Source: Dromiciops gliroides (Eukaryota > Chordata > Mammalia > Microbiotheria > Microbiotheriidae). Taken from it: a stretch of 64,000 nucleotides of DNA. The notes under the pieces are model-generated. The model did not search any database. It was not told the origin of the DNA and saw only the letters and a list, made by a program, of their open reading frames with translations. How positions within the stretch are numbered: position 1 is the first letter of the stretch; each line of letters starts with the position of its first letter. Positions 55,070 through 64,000 of the stretch are shown one piece after another. The stretch is from assembly GCF_019393635.1 (NCBI RefSeq), contig NC_057867.1, positions 66,281,492 to 66,345,491 of the forward strand, written 5' to 3'. Made by a program: the position numbers and the translations under genes.

Positions 55070-55290
55070 AGAATTGTAAATTCATTGACAAAAACATCTC
55101 TCTTAGGGAAGAAACTTCAGAAGCAACACAGGTCAGCACCTTCTCCAGCCTTGGAAATTTGCCTGGGCCACGGAGTTTTGATGATTTGGAGAGGGTCACA
55201 CAGGCAGTATTTGTCAGAAGCAGAACTTGAACCCAGATCTTCTTGACTCTAAGGTTGGTACTCTCCCCACTGCTCCAATGTCCTTTTAAG
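55070..55290 (-). repeat. Older CORE-type SINE, antisense
   Basis: TTGCCTGGGCCACGGAGTTT, GAGGGTCACACAGGCAGTAT, GAACTTGAACCCAGATCTTC. Confidence 0.75.
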
Positions 55291-55496
55291 CAAATTTAAC
55301 CCATGTCAATCAAATGCCACAATAAAGAAACCATAAGGATTTAGAAACTACCTCAGTCATCAAACAGTTGGTCTCTTTGCCCACAGAGATATGGAAGCCA
55401 GTTTAGAGTAGAAACTCATTTGTAAGGTCTTCCATAGAAAGATGGCAGAAGAGGATGACAAGAGTGGAGGGAAAAACTTATTTTAAGAAGGCTTGG

Positions 55497-55642
55497 GGGG
55501 CAGCTAGATAGCGCAGTGGTAAAGCACTAGCCCTGGATTCAGGAGGACCTGAGTTCAAATCCGGCCTCAGACACTTGACACTTACTAGCTGTGTGACCCT
55601 GGGCAAGTCACTTAACCCTCATTGCCCTGAAAAAAAAAAGAA
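55497..55642 (+). mobile_element. tRNA-derived SINE, type B
   Basis: Duplication AAGGCTTGG at 55488-55496 and 55643-55651. Confidence 0.92.
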
Positions 55643-55929
55643 AAGGCTTGGCAAGAGATGTAACTAGGCACAGTCATCCTGAAGATCTTTAAGGATGAAA
55701 GTGGAAGGAAGACAACAGATATGAAATGGGATATATATTTTTCCCACCACTGAGGACAGTGGAGTCATCATATTTAGACATTAGCATCCAAAGCCATAAC
55801 TAGGGATTCTTATACCCTGAGTAAATTCAGTCGTGGGGTGGAGGATCATCTGTCCCAGATAGAGTTTCTATAATTCCATTAGGAGAGGGAGGGCTCCATA
55901 CCCCTGAGAATCTGGTCTTCACACCTGAT

Positions 55930-56535
55930 CTTTCCCAACCTCCAGGAAGAAATATTATCCAGGAGGAAAGATATTAGAAACAGGGAGACCAGGTTAGAGG
56001 TTATCTCATCAGTCCAGGTGAGGTATGGTAAGAACATGAACGAGGATGGTGACCACATAAGTAGAGAGAAGGGGAGAGATCTGAGAGATTTTTCAGATGA
56101 CACTAAAACCAAGAAGCAAGAAGGTAGAAACAAGATGGAATCATAGAATCCTGGATGAAGAGGGAAGGGATCCTACAGATCATTTAATTCAACTCCTTCA
56201 TGTTACAGAGGAGGAAACTGAGAGATGGATAGGAAAAAAGTTTCAGATGACTCCCAAGTTTTAAGTATGGGGGAGAGGGAGATTGTTTTAAAAAATAAAT
56301 TCATGCCACTGAGAGAAATTGGGAAGTTGTGAAGAGAGGCAGGTCTGTGCAGAAATATCATCAATTCTATTGGGGACATGTTGAGTTTGCGGTCACAGTA
56401 GCCATGCGGATGGAGCTGTGCCCCAGACAAGTTGGCTATTCCATCTGAAGCTCAGGATAGTAACTGGATCTAGATGCATAGATTGGGATGTCATCTGTGT
56501 GGGGATGATAATGGAAGCTGTGGATGGGAAGCAGT
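55930..56535 (-). repeat. L2 relic, antisense, with a MIR-like insert
   Basis: AGTCCAGGTGAGGTATGGTA, CTATTGGGGACATGTTGAGT and TTGGGATGTCATCTGTGTGG. From about 56135 to 56225 a MIR/L3-type tract (GGAATCATAGAATCCTGGAT) interrupts it. Confidence 0.8.
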
Positions 56536-56536
56536 C

Positions 56537-57000
56537 AATCAACAAGCATTCATTAAGAACCCACTTCATAGGGCAGCTAGGTGGTGAAGTGGATAGAGCA
56601 TTGGCCCTGGAGTCAGGAGAACCTGAATTCAAATCCGGTCTCAGACACTTCACACTTACTAGCTGTGTGACCCTGGGCAAGTCACTTTACCCCAAATGCC
56701 TCACCAAAAAAAAAAAAGAAGAACCCACTTCATGGCAGGCACAAAGGCAAAGCCCTGGAGGAGCTTATACTCCAATGGGGGTGTGCTCATGCACATATAT
56801 AGGCATAAAGAGAATGTATACCAAATGGATCCTGGGTAGTTTGGAGAGGGAGGTCACCAGAAACCGATGGGATGAGGAAAGACTCCAAATAAAGGTGGAG
56901 CTTGATCTGAGTCTTGAAGGAAGCCAGGGATTCCAAGTGGTGGAGGGGAGGTGGACGTGCATTCCAAACACAGGAGATCAACAGGACAAAGACAGAAGCT
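56537..57000 (-). repeat. L2-type 3' end, antisense, split by a SINE
   Basis: CAACAAGCATTCATTAAGAA, then after the SINE GAGGAGCTTATACTCCAATG and CTGAGTCTTGAAGGAAGCCA. Confidence 0.75.
56570..56718 (+). mobile_element. tRNA-derived SINE, type A
   Basis: Duplication AAGAACCCACTTCAT at 56555-56569 and 56719-56733. Confidence 0.95.
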
Positions 57001-57002
57001 CA

Positions 57003-57430
57003 GAATGGGAAGTAAATAAAGGCCACCTGGTCCAAGTCCTACCTGTGAAGAATCCCCTCTCTAACATTCCTAAGAAATGGTCATTAAGGGGCAGCTAGGT
57101 GGCGCAGTGGCTAAAGCACTGGCCCTGGATTCAGGAGGACCTGAGTTCTAATCCAGCCTCAGACACTTGACACTAGCTGTGTGACCCTGGGCAAGTCACT
57201 TAACCCTCATTGCCCTGTTTAAAAAAAAAGAAATGGTCATTCAGTGTCCTCTTGAAGCCCTCTTTTAACAAAGAACCTACCTTCTTCCAAGGAGGCCATC
57301 TACTTTTGAAAGAGCTCGAATTGTTAACAAGTTATTACTGAGACCCAGCTTAACTCTGCCTCTCTGCATTTTCTGCCCACCGTTCAGAGTTCTGCCCTCG
57401 ACGGCCAAGAGAAAGGCAAAAAATAGTAGG
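57003..57430 (-). repeat. L3/CR1 3' end, antisense, split by a SINE
   Basis: CACCTGGTCCAAGTCCTACC, then after the SINE TCAGTGTCCTCTTGAAGCCC, TAACTCTGCCTCTCTGCATT and GTTCTGCCCTCGACGGCCAA. Confidence 0.8.
57086..57227 (+). mobile_element. tRNA-derived SINE, type B
   Basis: Duplication AAGAAATGGTCATT at 57072-57085 and 57228-57241. An internal short deletion removed CTTACTAG-type bases (GACACTAGCTG). Confidence 0.94.
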
Positions 57431-57779
57431 AGCCTGTGATAAAAACAGAGAAGGGATGTGCATCAAGTTGGAGCAGAACCAGAATCATACAATGACTCCA
57501 TGGCCAAGGGAAGACAAGGCTTTCAAAAAAGAAGTCCGGTTCTGCAGAGAACTCAAGGAAGGTGAGTACTGTGCTGGGAAGTCATTGGATTTGGTAACCT
57601 TCATGCAAGGAAGCAGTTTCAATTATGTGGTAGAGGGAGAAGCATGATTTCAGAGAGAAGAAGTTTGTTCTCCAAATAAAGGACCCCTCCCCATTAGACT
57701 ACAGACCCTCCCCAAGAGGCCTCCTTCCCATAAATCCCAGTCTACTGAAGGCCCTGAGCTCTTGTGGTTTCTATTAAAG

Positions 57780-57867
57780 GAAGAGAGGCAAGCCGGTCTG
57801 GATACAGACCACAGAATGGAAGGATCTGCTGTGGACCAAAATAACTGGAGACACATCAGATGGCAAG
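57780..57867 (+). other. Exon-like segment, unassigned
   Basis: An acceptor-like TGTGGTTTCTATTAAAG precedes 88 bases that end at a consensus donor, CAAG/GTAAGA. Two frames are open: one reads KPVWIQTTEWKDLLW, the other EERQAGLDTDHRMEG. No protein match is known to me. Confidence 0.22.
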
Positions 57868-58202
57868 GTAAGAAAGGCACTTTGAATGGAGGGTGGGATC
57901 AGGGTCCAGCTCTGAAAGGATAGAAGAGACCTGGGTTGTCCTGAACATGAAGAGACCAAAAAGGAAAAGGGAAGGGTGACTTCAAATGGCTCCCCCTCCC
58001 CACCTCATAATAAAAAAGCCATCCTCTGTGCCCAGAGATGAAATATAGACACATTGGCATGACTTCTGATGGCCTCACCCCAACCCAGCACACCCCCACC
58101 CACCTGCGCCTGGGTAGCCTCTGGGCTGGGATTCCAGCAGTCCATTAAAGCCGAATTTATGGTGATTACAGTGACTTTTCTGAATATTTTTAGCTTTTGT
58201 AT

Positions 58203-58242
58203 GTATGTGTGTCTGTGTGTGTGTGTGTGTCTGTGTGTGCTT
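58203..58242. repeat. (TG)n microsatellite
   Basis: TGTGTG runs with CT interruptions. Confidence 0.92.
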
Positions 58243-58544
58243 CTCTGCCCTCCTCCAATATAGTTATTTATGAGGTCACCTCCTGAAACAGCCTATTCTC
58301 AGTCGCTCTTGCAGACCATACCCGATCCCCCACAACTAATTTTAACTTTTTCATCTGGTGCCAGGATGGAGCCAGTGCCCAGCTCAGAGCTGCTCTTGGA
58401 ATTTCACACTCTCTCTGTCCCAGAAGAACTCAGCACGGGCCTCTCTCTGCTCCATCACACCAAATGTCCTCTCCTCAGGAGACTGGGTATGATGGGAGAC
58501 CTGGACTCTGGCATCCTGAGATTTTCTTCTGTTGGGTGACTAGT

Positions 58545-58660
58545 AACCTCGGACCAATTATTTACATTTTCTGGGCCTCTGTTTTCTCACCTGTAAAGTA
58601 CAGGAAGGAGACTAAGGAATTTCTAAGACCCCTTTAAGCTCTAAATCCTGTGAGAATATT
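58545..58660 (+). repeat. MIR 3' part, sense
   Basis: ACCTCGGACCAATTATTTAC, TTCTCACCTGTAAAGTACAG. Confidence 0.7.
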
Positions 58661-58689
58661 CTGGACTCCAGGAATTCAATATGTATTGT

Positions 58690-58895
58690 TTGATAGTATT
58701 CAGAAATATGAGGAAGCAGAGAGATCCCTTAATCTGACTTGGCAGACAGAGGCCAGAGGATGCCCTGCCTTTGCCACTATGACCTTGGCCAAGTTATTGA
58801 ACATCCTTGGGCCTCGGTTTTCTCAACTGTAAAATGGGAAGATTGGACTAGATAGTCTCTGAGATCCCTTCCAGCTCCAATTCTGTGCTTTATGA
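58690..58895 (+). repeat. MIR, sense
   Basis: CTATGACCTTGGCCAAGTTA, TTCTCAACTGTAAAATGGGA and GATCCCTTCCAGCTCCAATT. Confidence 0.85.
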
Positions 58896-58934
58896 CGATC
58901 GCTGATCTATTAACTTTTATGGAAGAAGAAACTG

Positions 58935-59216
58935 AATAATAATAATAATTATTATTGTTGTTGTTGTTGTTGTTGTTGTTGTTCAGTCATGTCTGATTCT
59001 TTGTGACCCCATTTGGGGTTTTCTTGGCAAAGATGCTGGAGTGGTTGGCCATTCCTTCTCCAGCTCATTTAACAGATGAGGAAATAGAGGCAAACAGTGT
59101 GAAGTGACTTCCCCAGGGTCACACAGCTAGTGAGCATCTGAAGCCAGATCTGAATTCAAGATGAGTCTTTCTGACTCAAGGCCAGTACTCTACCCACTGA
59201 ATTACCTAGCTGCCAT
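58935..59216 (-). mobile_element. Mar1-type SINE, antisense
   Basis: Starts with TTA/TTG triplet runs, then TTCAGTCATGTCTGATTCTT, TTCTCCAGCTCATTTAACAG and ends TGAATTACCTAGCTGCC. Confidence 0.92.
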
Positions 59217-59221
59217 ATAAT

Positions 59222-59455
59222 AATCATAAAAATAAATAATAATAATAATCACTAGCATTTATATAGTGCTTTAAGGTTTGCAAATCACTTCATAAATATT
59301 ATCTCATTTGATCCTCACAATATACTATCTTTATCTTACAGTTGAGGAAACTGAGGCAAGCAGAGGTTAAGTGACTTGCCCCAGGTCATACAGCTAGTAA
59401 CTGTCTAAGGCAGGATTCGAACCTGAGTATTCCTCACTCTAGGTTCACAACGCCA
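59222..59455 (-). repeat. MIR, antisense
   Basis: CACTAGCATTTATATAGTGC, ATTATCTCATTTGATCCTCA and TTAAGTGACTTGCCCCAGGT. Confidence 0.9.
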
Positions 59456-59684
59456 TGTTATCTTGTCAGGGTGACAAGAGGTCAATCAATTCAGGGTCTG
59501 CTGAACCCTGAACAGCTGCTGTGACTGGCTTTTGTTCACTGCTTTGATTGACCTTCCCCAGAGGACATAAATGCCAAGGGCTCCCCCAGCAACCCCCACC
59601 CCTCCTGAAGAATGTGGCTTCTCTTTTTCCTGGTATTTATTCAGTGAGCAAAGACAAAGTAAATGAACTTTCCTGGACTTAGAT

Positions 59685-59800
59685 ATTAATACTGCCATTT
59701 TACAGATAAGGAAACTGAGGTTCAAAGAGGTCAAGTAACTCATCCAGGTCACCCAGCTACTAAGTATCTGAGGGCGACTTTGAACCTATGTTCTCCTAAT
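59685..59800 (-). repeat. MIR, antisense
   Basis: TTTTACAGATAAGGAAACTG, GTAACTCATCCAGGTCACCC. Confidence 0.8.
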
Positions 59801-59944
59801 TCCACGGGCTGAAGAAGGCCTTGAAGCACCAACATCACCTGAGAAGTATACTAAGTTTCACTTGAGTCCATGCATCCCTGGAACATAAACACATCATTGG
59901 GAACATCCCACATTCACTGAAGAGACTGGGGGCTGCCCTCAGGT

Positions 59945-60190
59945 GGCCTACTGTGTATTTATTCAACATTGATTAAGCATCTACTGGGAAACAAAGTACT
60001 ATTCTACAACCTGCAAAAGATACAAAATTGCAATAATCAGCAGCCCTCACACCACTTCCAGTCTCATAAGGGAATATGATGCAAACACAGGGTTTTTTTT
60101 AATACAAGAGGGGTGAATTAAAGGGGTGTGTGGTGCTGTGTGAGGATATGCCGGGGGGGGGGAAGTGGATTGATTCCCCATGGGGAGATC
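59945..60190 (-). repeat. L2-type 3' end, antisense
   Basis: TTATTCAACATTGATTAAGC, CACTTCCAGTCTCATAAGGG. Confidence 0.6.
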
Positions 60191-60204
60191 AGAGAAGGCT
60201 TCTT

Positions 60205-60272
60205 AGAAGAATACACACCCATACATACACACACATACACACACATACACACACATGTGCACGCACGCACAA
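60205..60272. repeat. (CA)n / (CATA)n simple repeat
   Basis: CACACATACA units ending in GCACGCACGCAC. Confidence 0.9.
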
Positions 60273-60274
60273 AC

Positions 60275-60735
60275 ATTAAAAACCACTAAGCCAAGGCTGG
60301 AAGAATCTTACATCCAACACAGGCCAACAGAAAATGTGCTTTAGGAGCAAAGGCATAACTGGGCAGGAGCAAAGGGTGTAGCCATGGGACTCTACTACCC
60401 AAACAATGCAAATCAAAGGGAAGCTTTCATCTTTCCTTTCCTCCTTCTCAAAGGCTTCCCAGAGTTGGAAATCCATCTTGACTTAATCAGATTCTCTTGC
60501 AGACTCCCTGTAGCTCCACCCCATAACACACCCCATGTCTACACGGTACAGTCACTGGAACATTTTAAAACCCTTGAGTACCCACCCTTTTGCCTCCTCC
60601 AACCCCCACCCAGTGCGTCATGATTTCCAGTGAAGGAGTCCAATCATGAGATTTCACACCAAAGGTCTTCATTTCACAAAATAGCCACAAAGTTCTATTT
60701 AACTACTGTGAGGAAACCACTGTATTTCTTTGGGC
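60275..60735. other. No gene recognised
   Basis: Unique-looking sequence. C/A-rich open frames lack domains. Confidence 0.4.
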
Positions 60736-60739
60736 AAGC

Positions 60740-60925
60740 AAGCCCTAAGGACCAGTCCACTGGCCTTGAGATCAGATAATCCTGGCTCAGTCCCATCTTT
60801 TACCAGCTGGGTGACCTTGGGCAAGTCACTCCCCCTCTCTGAGCTCCCAATTCTCCCATCTATAAAATGAGGCTGTTGGACTGGATGACCTTTAAATGCC
60901 CATCCAGCTGTAAAGGACTGTGATT
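60740..60925 (+). repeat. MIR, sense
   Basis: GTGACCTTGGGCAAGTCACT, TTCTCCCATCTATAAAATGA, TGGACTGGATGACCTTTAAA. Confidence 0.9.
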
Positions 60926-60929
60926 CTGC

Positions 60930-61680
60930 TGACAGGCTGTTCGGCTGGACCAGCTGTGGTTTAAAATGTTCAGAAGAGAAAAAGGCAGAGCCCCTTTAAG
61001 AAAGTTTTGGCAGAATTGGCCCTTGGCCCACGTTCTGTTGGAAAGGGGGCAATGAGTTTGCCAAGGGAACTCTCTCCCAAATGGAAAAATGTCACAGGAG
61101 CTATGGACATGGAGACCTGCCTGCAGAATCATGATCTTTTTTCTGCCTTTTCAATTTTGTCTAGCGTTTTAAGGGGGGAAAGGAGGAATGGGTGGAAAGA
61201 CAGGAAGTAGAGAGCTCTTCTTGCTTAGAGAGGCTAGTTTAGTTAAGTGAGAGCTGAGCATGAGGGAGTGTGTACCCTCAAAGCACTTCCAACAGATCCC
61301 ACTTACAAAGTGACAAGCAGGACTTTACAGAATACAACTATTCTCAAACTTTTTAGCCTCCAAAGTGGAAGTGACAGAAAGCAAAGGAGAAGAAGAAGAC
61401 TACGAGTTAGATGAATTAAAGAGAGGAAATAAAGGAAGCTTAGTGGAAGAAGGTACTTAATTTGTACCTAGGTGTTTGTATTTATTTAAAGTCTTTCCTT
61501 TCTATTCTTTAAGTCTTGCTGCTTGTGAGAAGAAAATGCACATCAATATTTGGGCTTTTAATAGTTATGTTTCAATAGTCAACACTTTTGTAGAGAAAGC
61601 ACTGATCTCCAATTTCTTCTTAGAAGCAACCAGACTTAAAGACTAAAGAAATTGGTCTTGGAAACACACACCTCGAAAGT
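60930..61680. other. Unique-looking sequence, no gene assigned
   Basis: No repeat family seen. It holds the exon-like segment 61357-61452 and a purine-rich surrounding. Confidence 0.4.
61357..61452 (+). other. Exon-like segment, unassigned
   Basis: A 96-base segment between an acceptor-like TTCTCAAACTTTTTAG and a donor-like GAAG/GTACTT. Only one frame is open throughout (phase 1, 31 codons). It gives an acidic peptide starting SKVEVTESKGEEEDYELDEL. The length is a multiple of three. The sequence is purine-rich, which favours chance open frames, and no protein match is known to me. Confidence 0.25.
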
Positions 61681-61689
61681 TTAATGAGA

Positions 61690-61855
61690 CAACATGGTAG
61701 AGAGAAAAGAGAGCTAGCTCTGGAGTTAACCTGGGTTCTGTTGTTTGTGACCGATGTGACTTCAGATAAATCACTTTATACTGCTTGGCCTCGGTATCTT
61801 CACCTGTCAAATGAAGCATGGACTCAATGATTTCTAATATCTCTCCCATATTTCA
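61690..61855 (+). repeat. MIR, sense
   Basis: ACAACATGGTAGAGAGAAAA, CTTCACCTGTCAAATGAAGC. Confidence 0.8.
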
Positions 61856-61859
61856 TTGG

Positions 61860-62475
61860 GCCCATAGCCTGATTTCTTTCAGCTTTGAGCATGGCACCCA
61901 TTTTACTGGCTGGAAGATACAACAAGAGAATTGTTTTCCCCTTTCTGCTGTGGACTTAAGGTCCTGGGACCTTTGGAAGCCGTATTTGTTTTCTTTTGTG
62001 CCTCAATCGTTTGGGGGGCAATGACAAGTCGCATGGACTTTCCTCAGGCCCCTTGAAAGTCTGGTGTGTAGTACATTTATGCATATGTGTGTGTATGTTT
62101 GTCTACACACACATACATATATATATATATACACATATATAGTATAACAATCGTCGAAACCTCATGATGACAACAATATCCAATTCCTGTCGAATGACAA
62201 CCCATTAAGAATAACAGAACAGTAACTACCCAGACCCCTCCTCTCTGGCAGTCATTCAAAGCCCAACTGGAGGTGTTATTTTTTTCCTTCTACATTAATT
62301 TTTCTTCCTGATTTCAATTAGCCAAACTTCAATGGAGTGCTTACAGACAGTCCAAGGCCAGCTCAGAGCTGTGCAGACAGCCCTCGCTTGCTCGCTGCCA
62401 AGCTGTCTATCACCAAGACAACTGGGCCAGTGTGCTTGGCTCTGGACAAATAGCTCTGGGGGGCTCTTTTCAGAG
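61860..62475. other. No gene recognised
   Basis: Contains a TG/TA simple repeat (62080-62142). Otherwise unique-looking. Confidence 0.4.
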
Positions 62476-62479
62476 GAGC

Positions 62480-62605
62480 CCCAGCGAGTCGGTGGGACTT
62501 AAGATTTAGTCCCCAGTCAGCTGCTCGCAAGCTGTGTGACCTCAAGCAAGTCACCGAACTCTTCCCAGCCTCACAGAGGGCCGTCAGAACACAGAGAGCT
62601 TGCCA
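62480..62605 (+). repeat. MIR-type fragment, sense
   Basis: CAAGCTGTGTGACCTCAAGC, AAGTCACCGAACTCTTCCCA. Confidence 0.6.
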
Positions 62606-62644
62606 GAGCTTAGAACCCAGAACAAAGAGTGGCTAAGCCGGGAG

Positions 62645-63105
62645 GGAGGGAGGGGAAGCCAGGCCGCCTAGTCCAAGCTGTACCTTGCCCAACAAGGATC
62701 CATCCCCTCCACCACACACCTGCTTGAACACACCCCATGTGAAGGGATGCACTAGCTCCCTAGGCAGCAGCCGTGTGCTAGTTCTAAGGCTTGGGGGGAC
62801 TCGGGGCCCAAATCCAGCTTTTTCATCTTCCCCCGACAACTCTTTGAAAACTTAAAGGCAGCGATCATGTCTCCCCCGGGGTGTCCTGGTCTTGGGGCTA
62901 AACAGGCCTCGTTCCTCCAAGTGATGCTCGGGTAGCATGGATTCCAGGTCCTTTCCCCTCCCAAATGGCCTTCCCTGAATGTGGCCCTCCAAACTGAGCA
63001 CCATGCTCCAGATGTGGTCTGAGCCCCATAGAGGAGAAGGGCATTCAGCCCCCTTCTTCCTGGATGCAATGTAGCTTAAGGCTGGACCTGCTTTCTGGTT
63101 AGAGA
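62645..63105 (-). repeat. L3/CR1 3' end, antisense, well preserved
   Basis: GCCTAGTCCAAGCTGTACCT, GCGATCATGTCTCCCCCGGG, GCTAAACAGGCCTCGTTCCT and GCTCCAGATGTGGTCTGAGC occur in CR1/L3 order. Confidence 0.9.
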
Positions 63106-63117
63106 CAGAAACGAACC

Positions 63118-63290
63118 CCATTTATTTAGTGCCTGCTATGGACCGGGCACTGTACTAGCCCCTGTCCTCAAGGAGTACACGCTGTACCTGAAAATGCCAG
63201 AGTGAACAGGTCATAGAACTCATCGAGTCCATTTTACATAGGGGGAAACTGAGGTCCAGAGAGGGCACGAGAGTCTTTTGGCCTATCCAG
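63118..63290 (-). repeat. L2 tip and MIR, antisense
   Basis: L2 tip TTTATTTAGTGCCTGCTATG and CCGGGCACTGTACTAGCCCC, then a MIR piece with GGGGAAACTGAGGTCCAGAG. Confidence 0.75.
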
Positions 63291-63525
63291 TGAAGAGAAC
63301 AAACCCTGAATTTTCCCGAGAATAAACCCTAAGTCAGAGAGGAGACCAGAGAACACATCAGTTTATTTGACTTTTCAAAAGAAAGGAGGAAAGGAGAGTG
63401 GGAGGGTTCAAATCCAAGGCTAATAATCAATTCCAAGTGAGATAGTCTACAGGAGATTGGCATCAACAGCTCTACAGGAAAAGACCAAAGTCTCAGGTTA
63501 GAGAAAATGGCAGAAGTAAATGTCG

Positions 63526-63685
63526 GGGGCGGCTGGGTGGCACAGTGGATAGAGCACCGGCCCTGGCTTCAGGAGTACCTGAGTTCAAATCCGGCCTCAG
63601 ACGCTTAACGCTTACTAGCTGTGTGACCCTGGGCAAGTCACTTAACCCTCATTGCCCTGCAAAAAAAAAAAAAAAAGAGAGAGAG
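63526..63685 (+). mobile_element. tRNA-derived SINE, B-like
   Basis: Duplication AGAAGTAAATGTCG at 63512-63525 and 63686-63699; tail of A then (GA)n. It combines a B-type end with GCTTAACGCTT in the middle. Confidence 0.94.
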
Positions 63686-63844
63686 AGAAGTAAATGTCGT
63701 CAGGGAGGTTGCTTTGGCTTCTTGGCCAGAGCGAGATTTGATAAATCTGTATGGTGAAGTGTTCGATACACAGGAACCAATTTCCCAACAAATCAAAGAG
63801 GGTAAAAAAAAGAGGGAGTTGGCTTAGATGAACCCTCATCTTCC

Positions 63845-64000
63845 TTCTGTCTCTGACCTTCTGTGTTCTAAGGGCTCCCACAGCTTTAAGTTCACTCCTA
63901 GTTTTGAAACCCTGTGTTCTAAGGTCTCACCCAGGCCTGCCATTTTGTGTCCCAAGGGCCCTTCTAACGCTGACATTCTGCGCTCTCGGGTCCTTTCCAG
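63845..64000 (+). repeat. 33-bp tandem repeat, runs off the window
   Basis: Units start TGTGTTCTAAGG, TGTGTCCCAAGG and TGCGCTCTCGGG at 33-base spacing, with AGCTCTGACATT-like ends. They match the unit of the array at 39085-39275. Confidence 0.8.

Larger units (their letters stand above)
57431..58540. other. Mostly unique sequence, no gene assigned
   Basis: It contains a strong donor-like site at 57573 (GAAG/GTGAGTA) without a clear acceptor, an exon-like segment at 57780-57867 and a (TG)n run at 58203-58240. An open frame of 89 codons (58270-58539) has no domain. Confidence 0.4.

Noticed and set aside
56418-57098. 226-residue forward open frame
   Set aside because: It runs across L2, a SINE and another L2-type repeat; a chance frame through repeats.
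5841-63685. tRNA genes suggested by the GGTGGCGCAGTGG and GTTCAAATCC boxes
   Set aside because: These A and B box-like motifs are the tRNA-derived heads of SINEs. No cloverleaf with intact stems was seen.
1-64000. CRISPR arrays, operons, prophage or bacterial systems
   Set aside because: The repeat content is mammalian; no regularly spaced direct repeats with unique spacers and no dense gene clusters occur.

Overview
This window is mammalian nuclear DNA, and the repeat content points to a marsupial. It carries many copies of a roughly 150-bp tRNA-derived SINE (GGGGCAGCTAGGTGGCGCAG head, short A tail), Mar1-type SINEs with a BovB/RTE-like tail, a marsupial-type L1, RTE-clade fragments, and a background of MIR, L2 and L3/CR1 relics. 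The dominant SINE looks to me like the type common in Australian marsupials. That last step is inference from memory, not a search result. No intact host protein-coding gene was recognised; most short open frames are chance frames inside repeats.

Layout. 1-4.5 kb: MIR and L2 relics, plus a 5'-truncated L1 that split an older SINE. 4.5-14.4 kb: a nest of insertions. An old antisense L1 3' end was split by a nearly full-length L1 (4997-14234). That L1 in turn received a SINE and a 2-kb retroposed unit that looks like an L1 with a 3' transduction. ORF2 of the large L1 is open apart from one frameshift. 15-17.2 kb: an antisense alpha-tubulin processed pseudogene split by an L2-type repeat and a SINE. 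20-25 kb: SINEs inside long L2 relics, and an L3/CR1 3' end. 26.2-27.3 kb: an RTE fragment and a 376-bp hAT-like element with an 8-bp target duplication. 28-34 kb: MIR, L2 and SINE copies. 34.2-34.8 kb: a 541-bp internal L1 ORF2 piece with a 21-bp target duplication and no poly(A). 35.9-39.0 kb: a diverged inverted duplication with arms of about 350 bp. 39-64 kb: more L2, MIR, L3/CR1, RTE and SINE copies, an old L1 3' end at 52-53 kb, and two arrays of a 33-bp tandem repeat (39.1 kb and the right edge).

Functionally, the window shows retrotransposon activity in layers. L1 enzymes made the L1 copies and probably moved the SINEs and the tubulin cDNA, since target duplications and A tails are visible on many of them. 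RTE-clade enzymes probably moved the Mar1-type SINEs, which share their tails. A few short, splice-flanked open segments on the + strand (28.65, 48.01, 57.78 and 61.36 kb) are the only hints of host exons. They are weak and I could not assign them to a gene.
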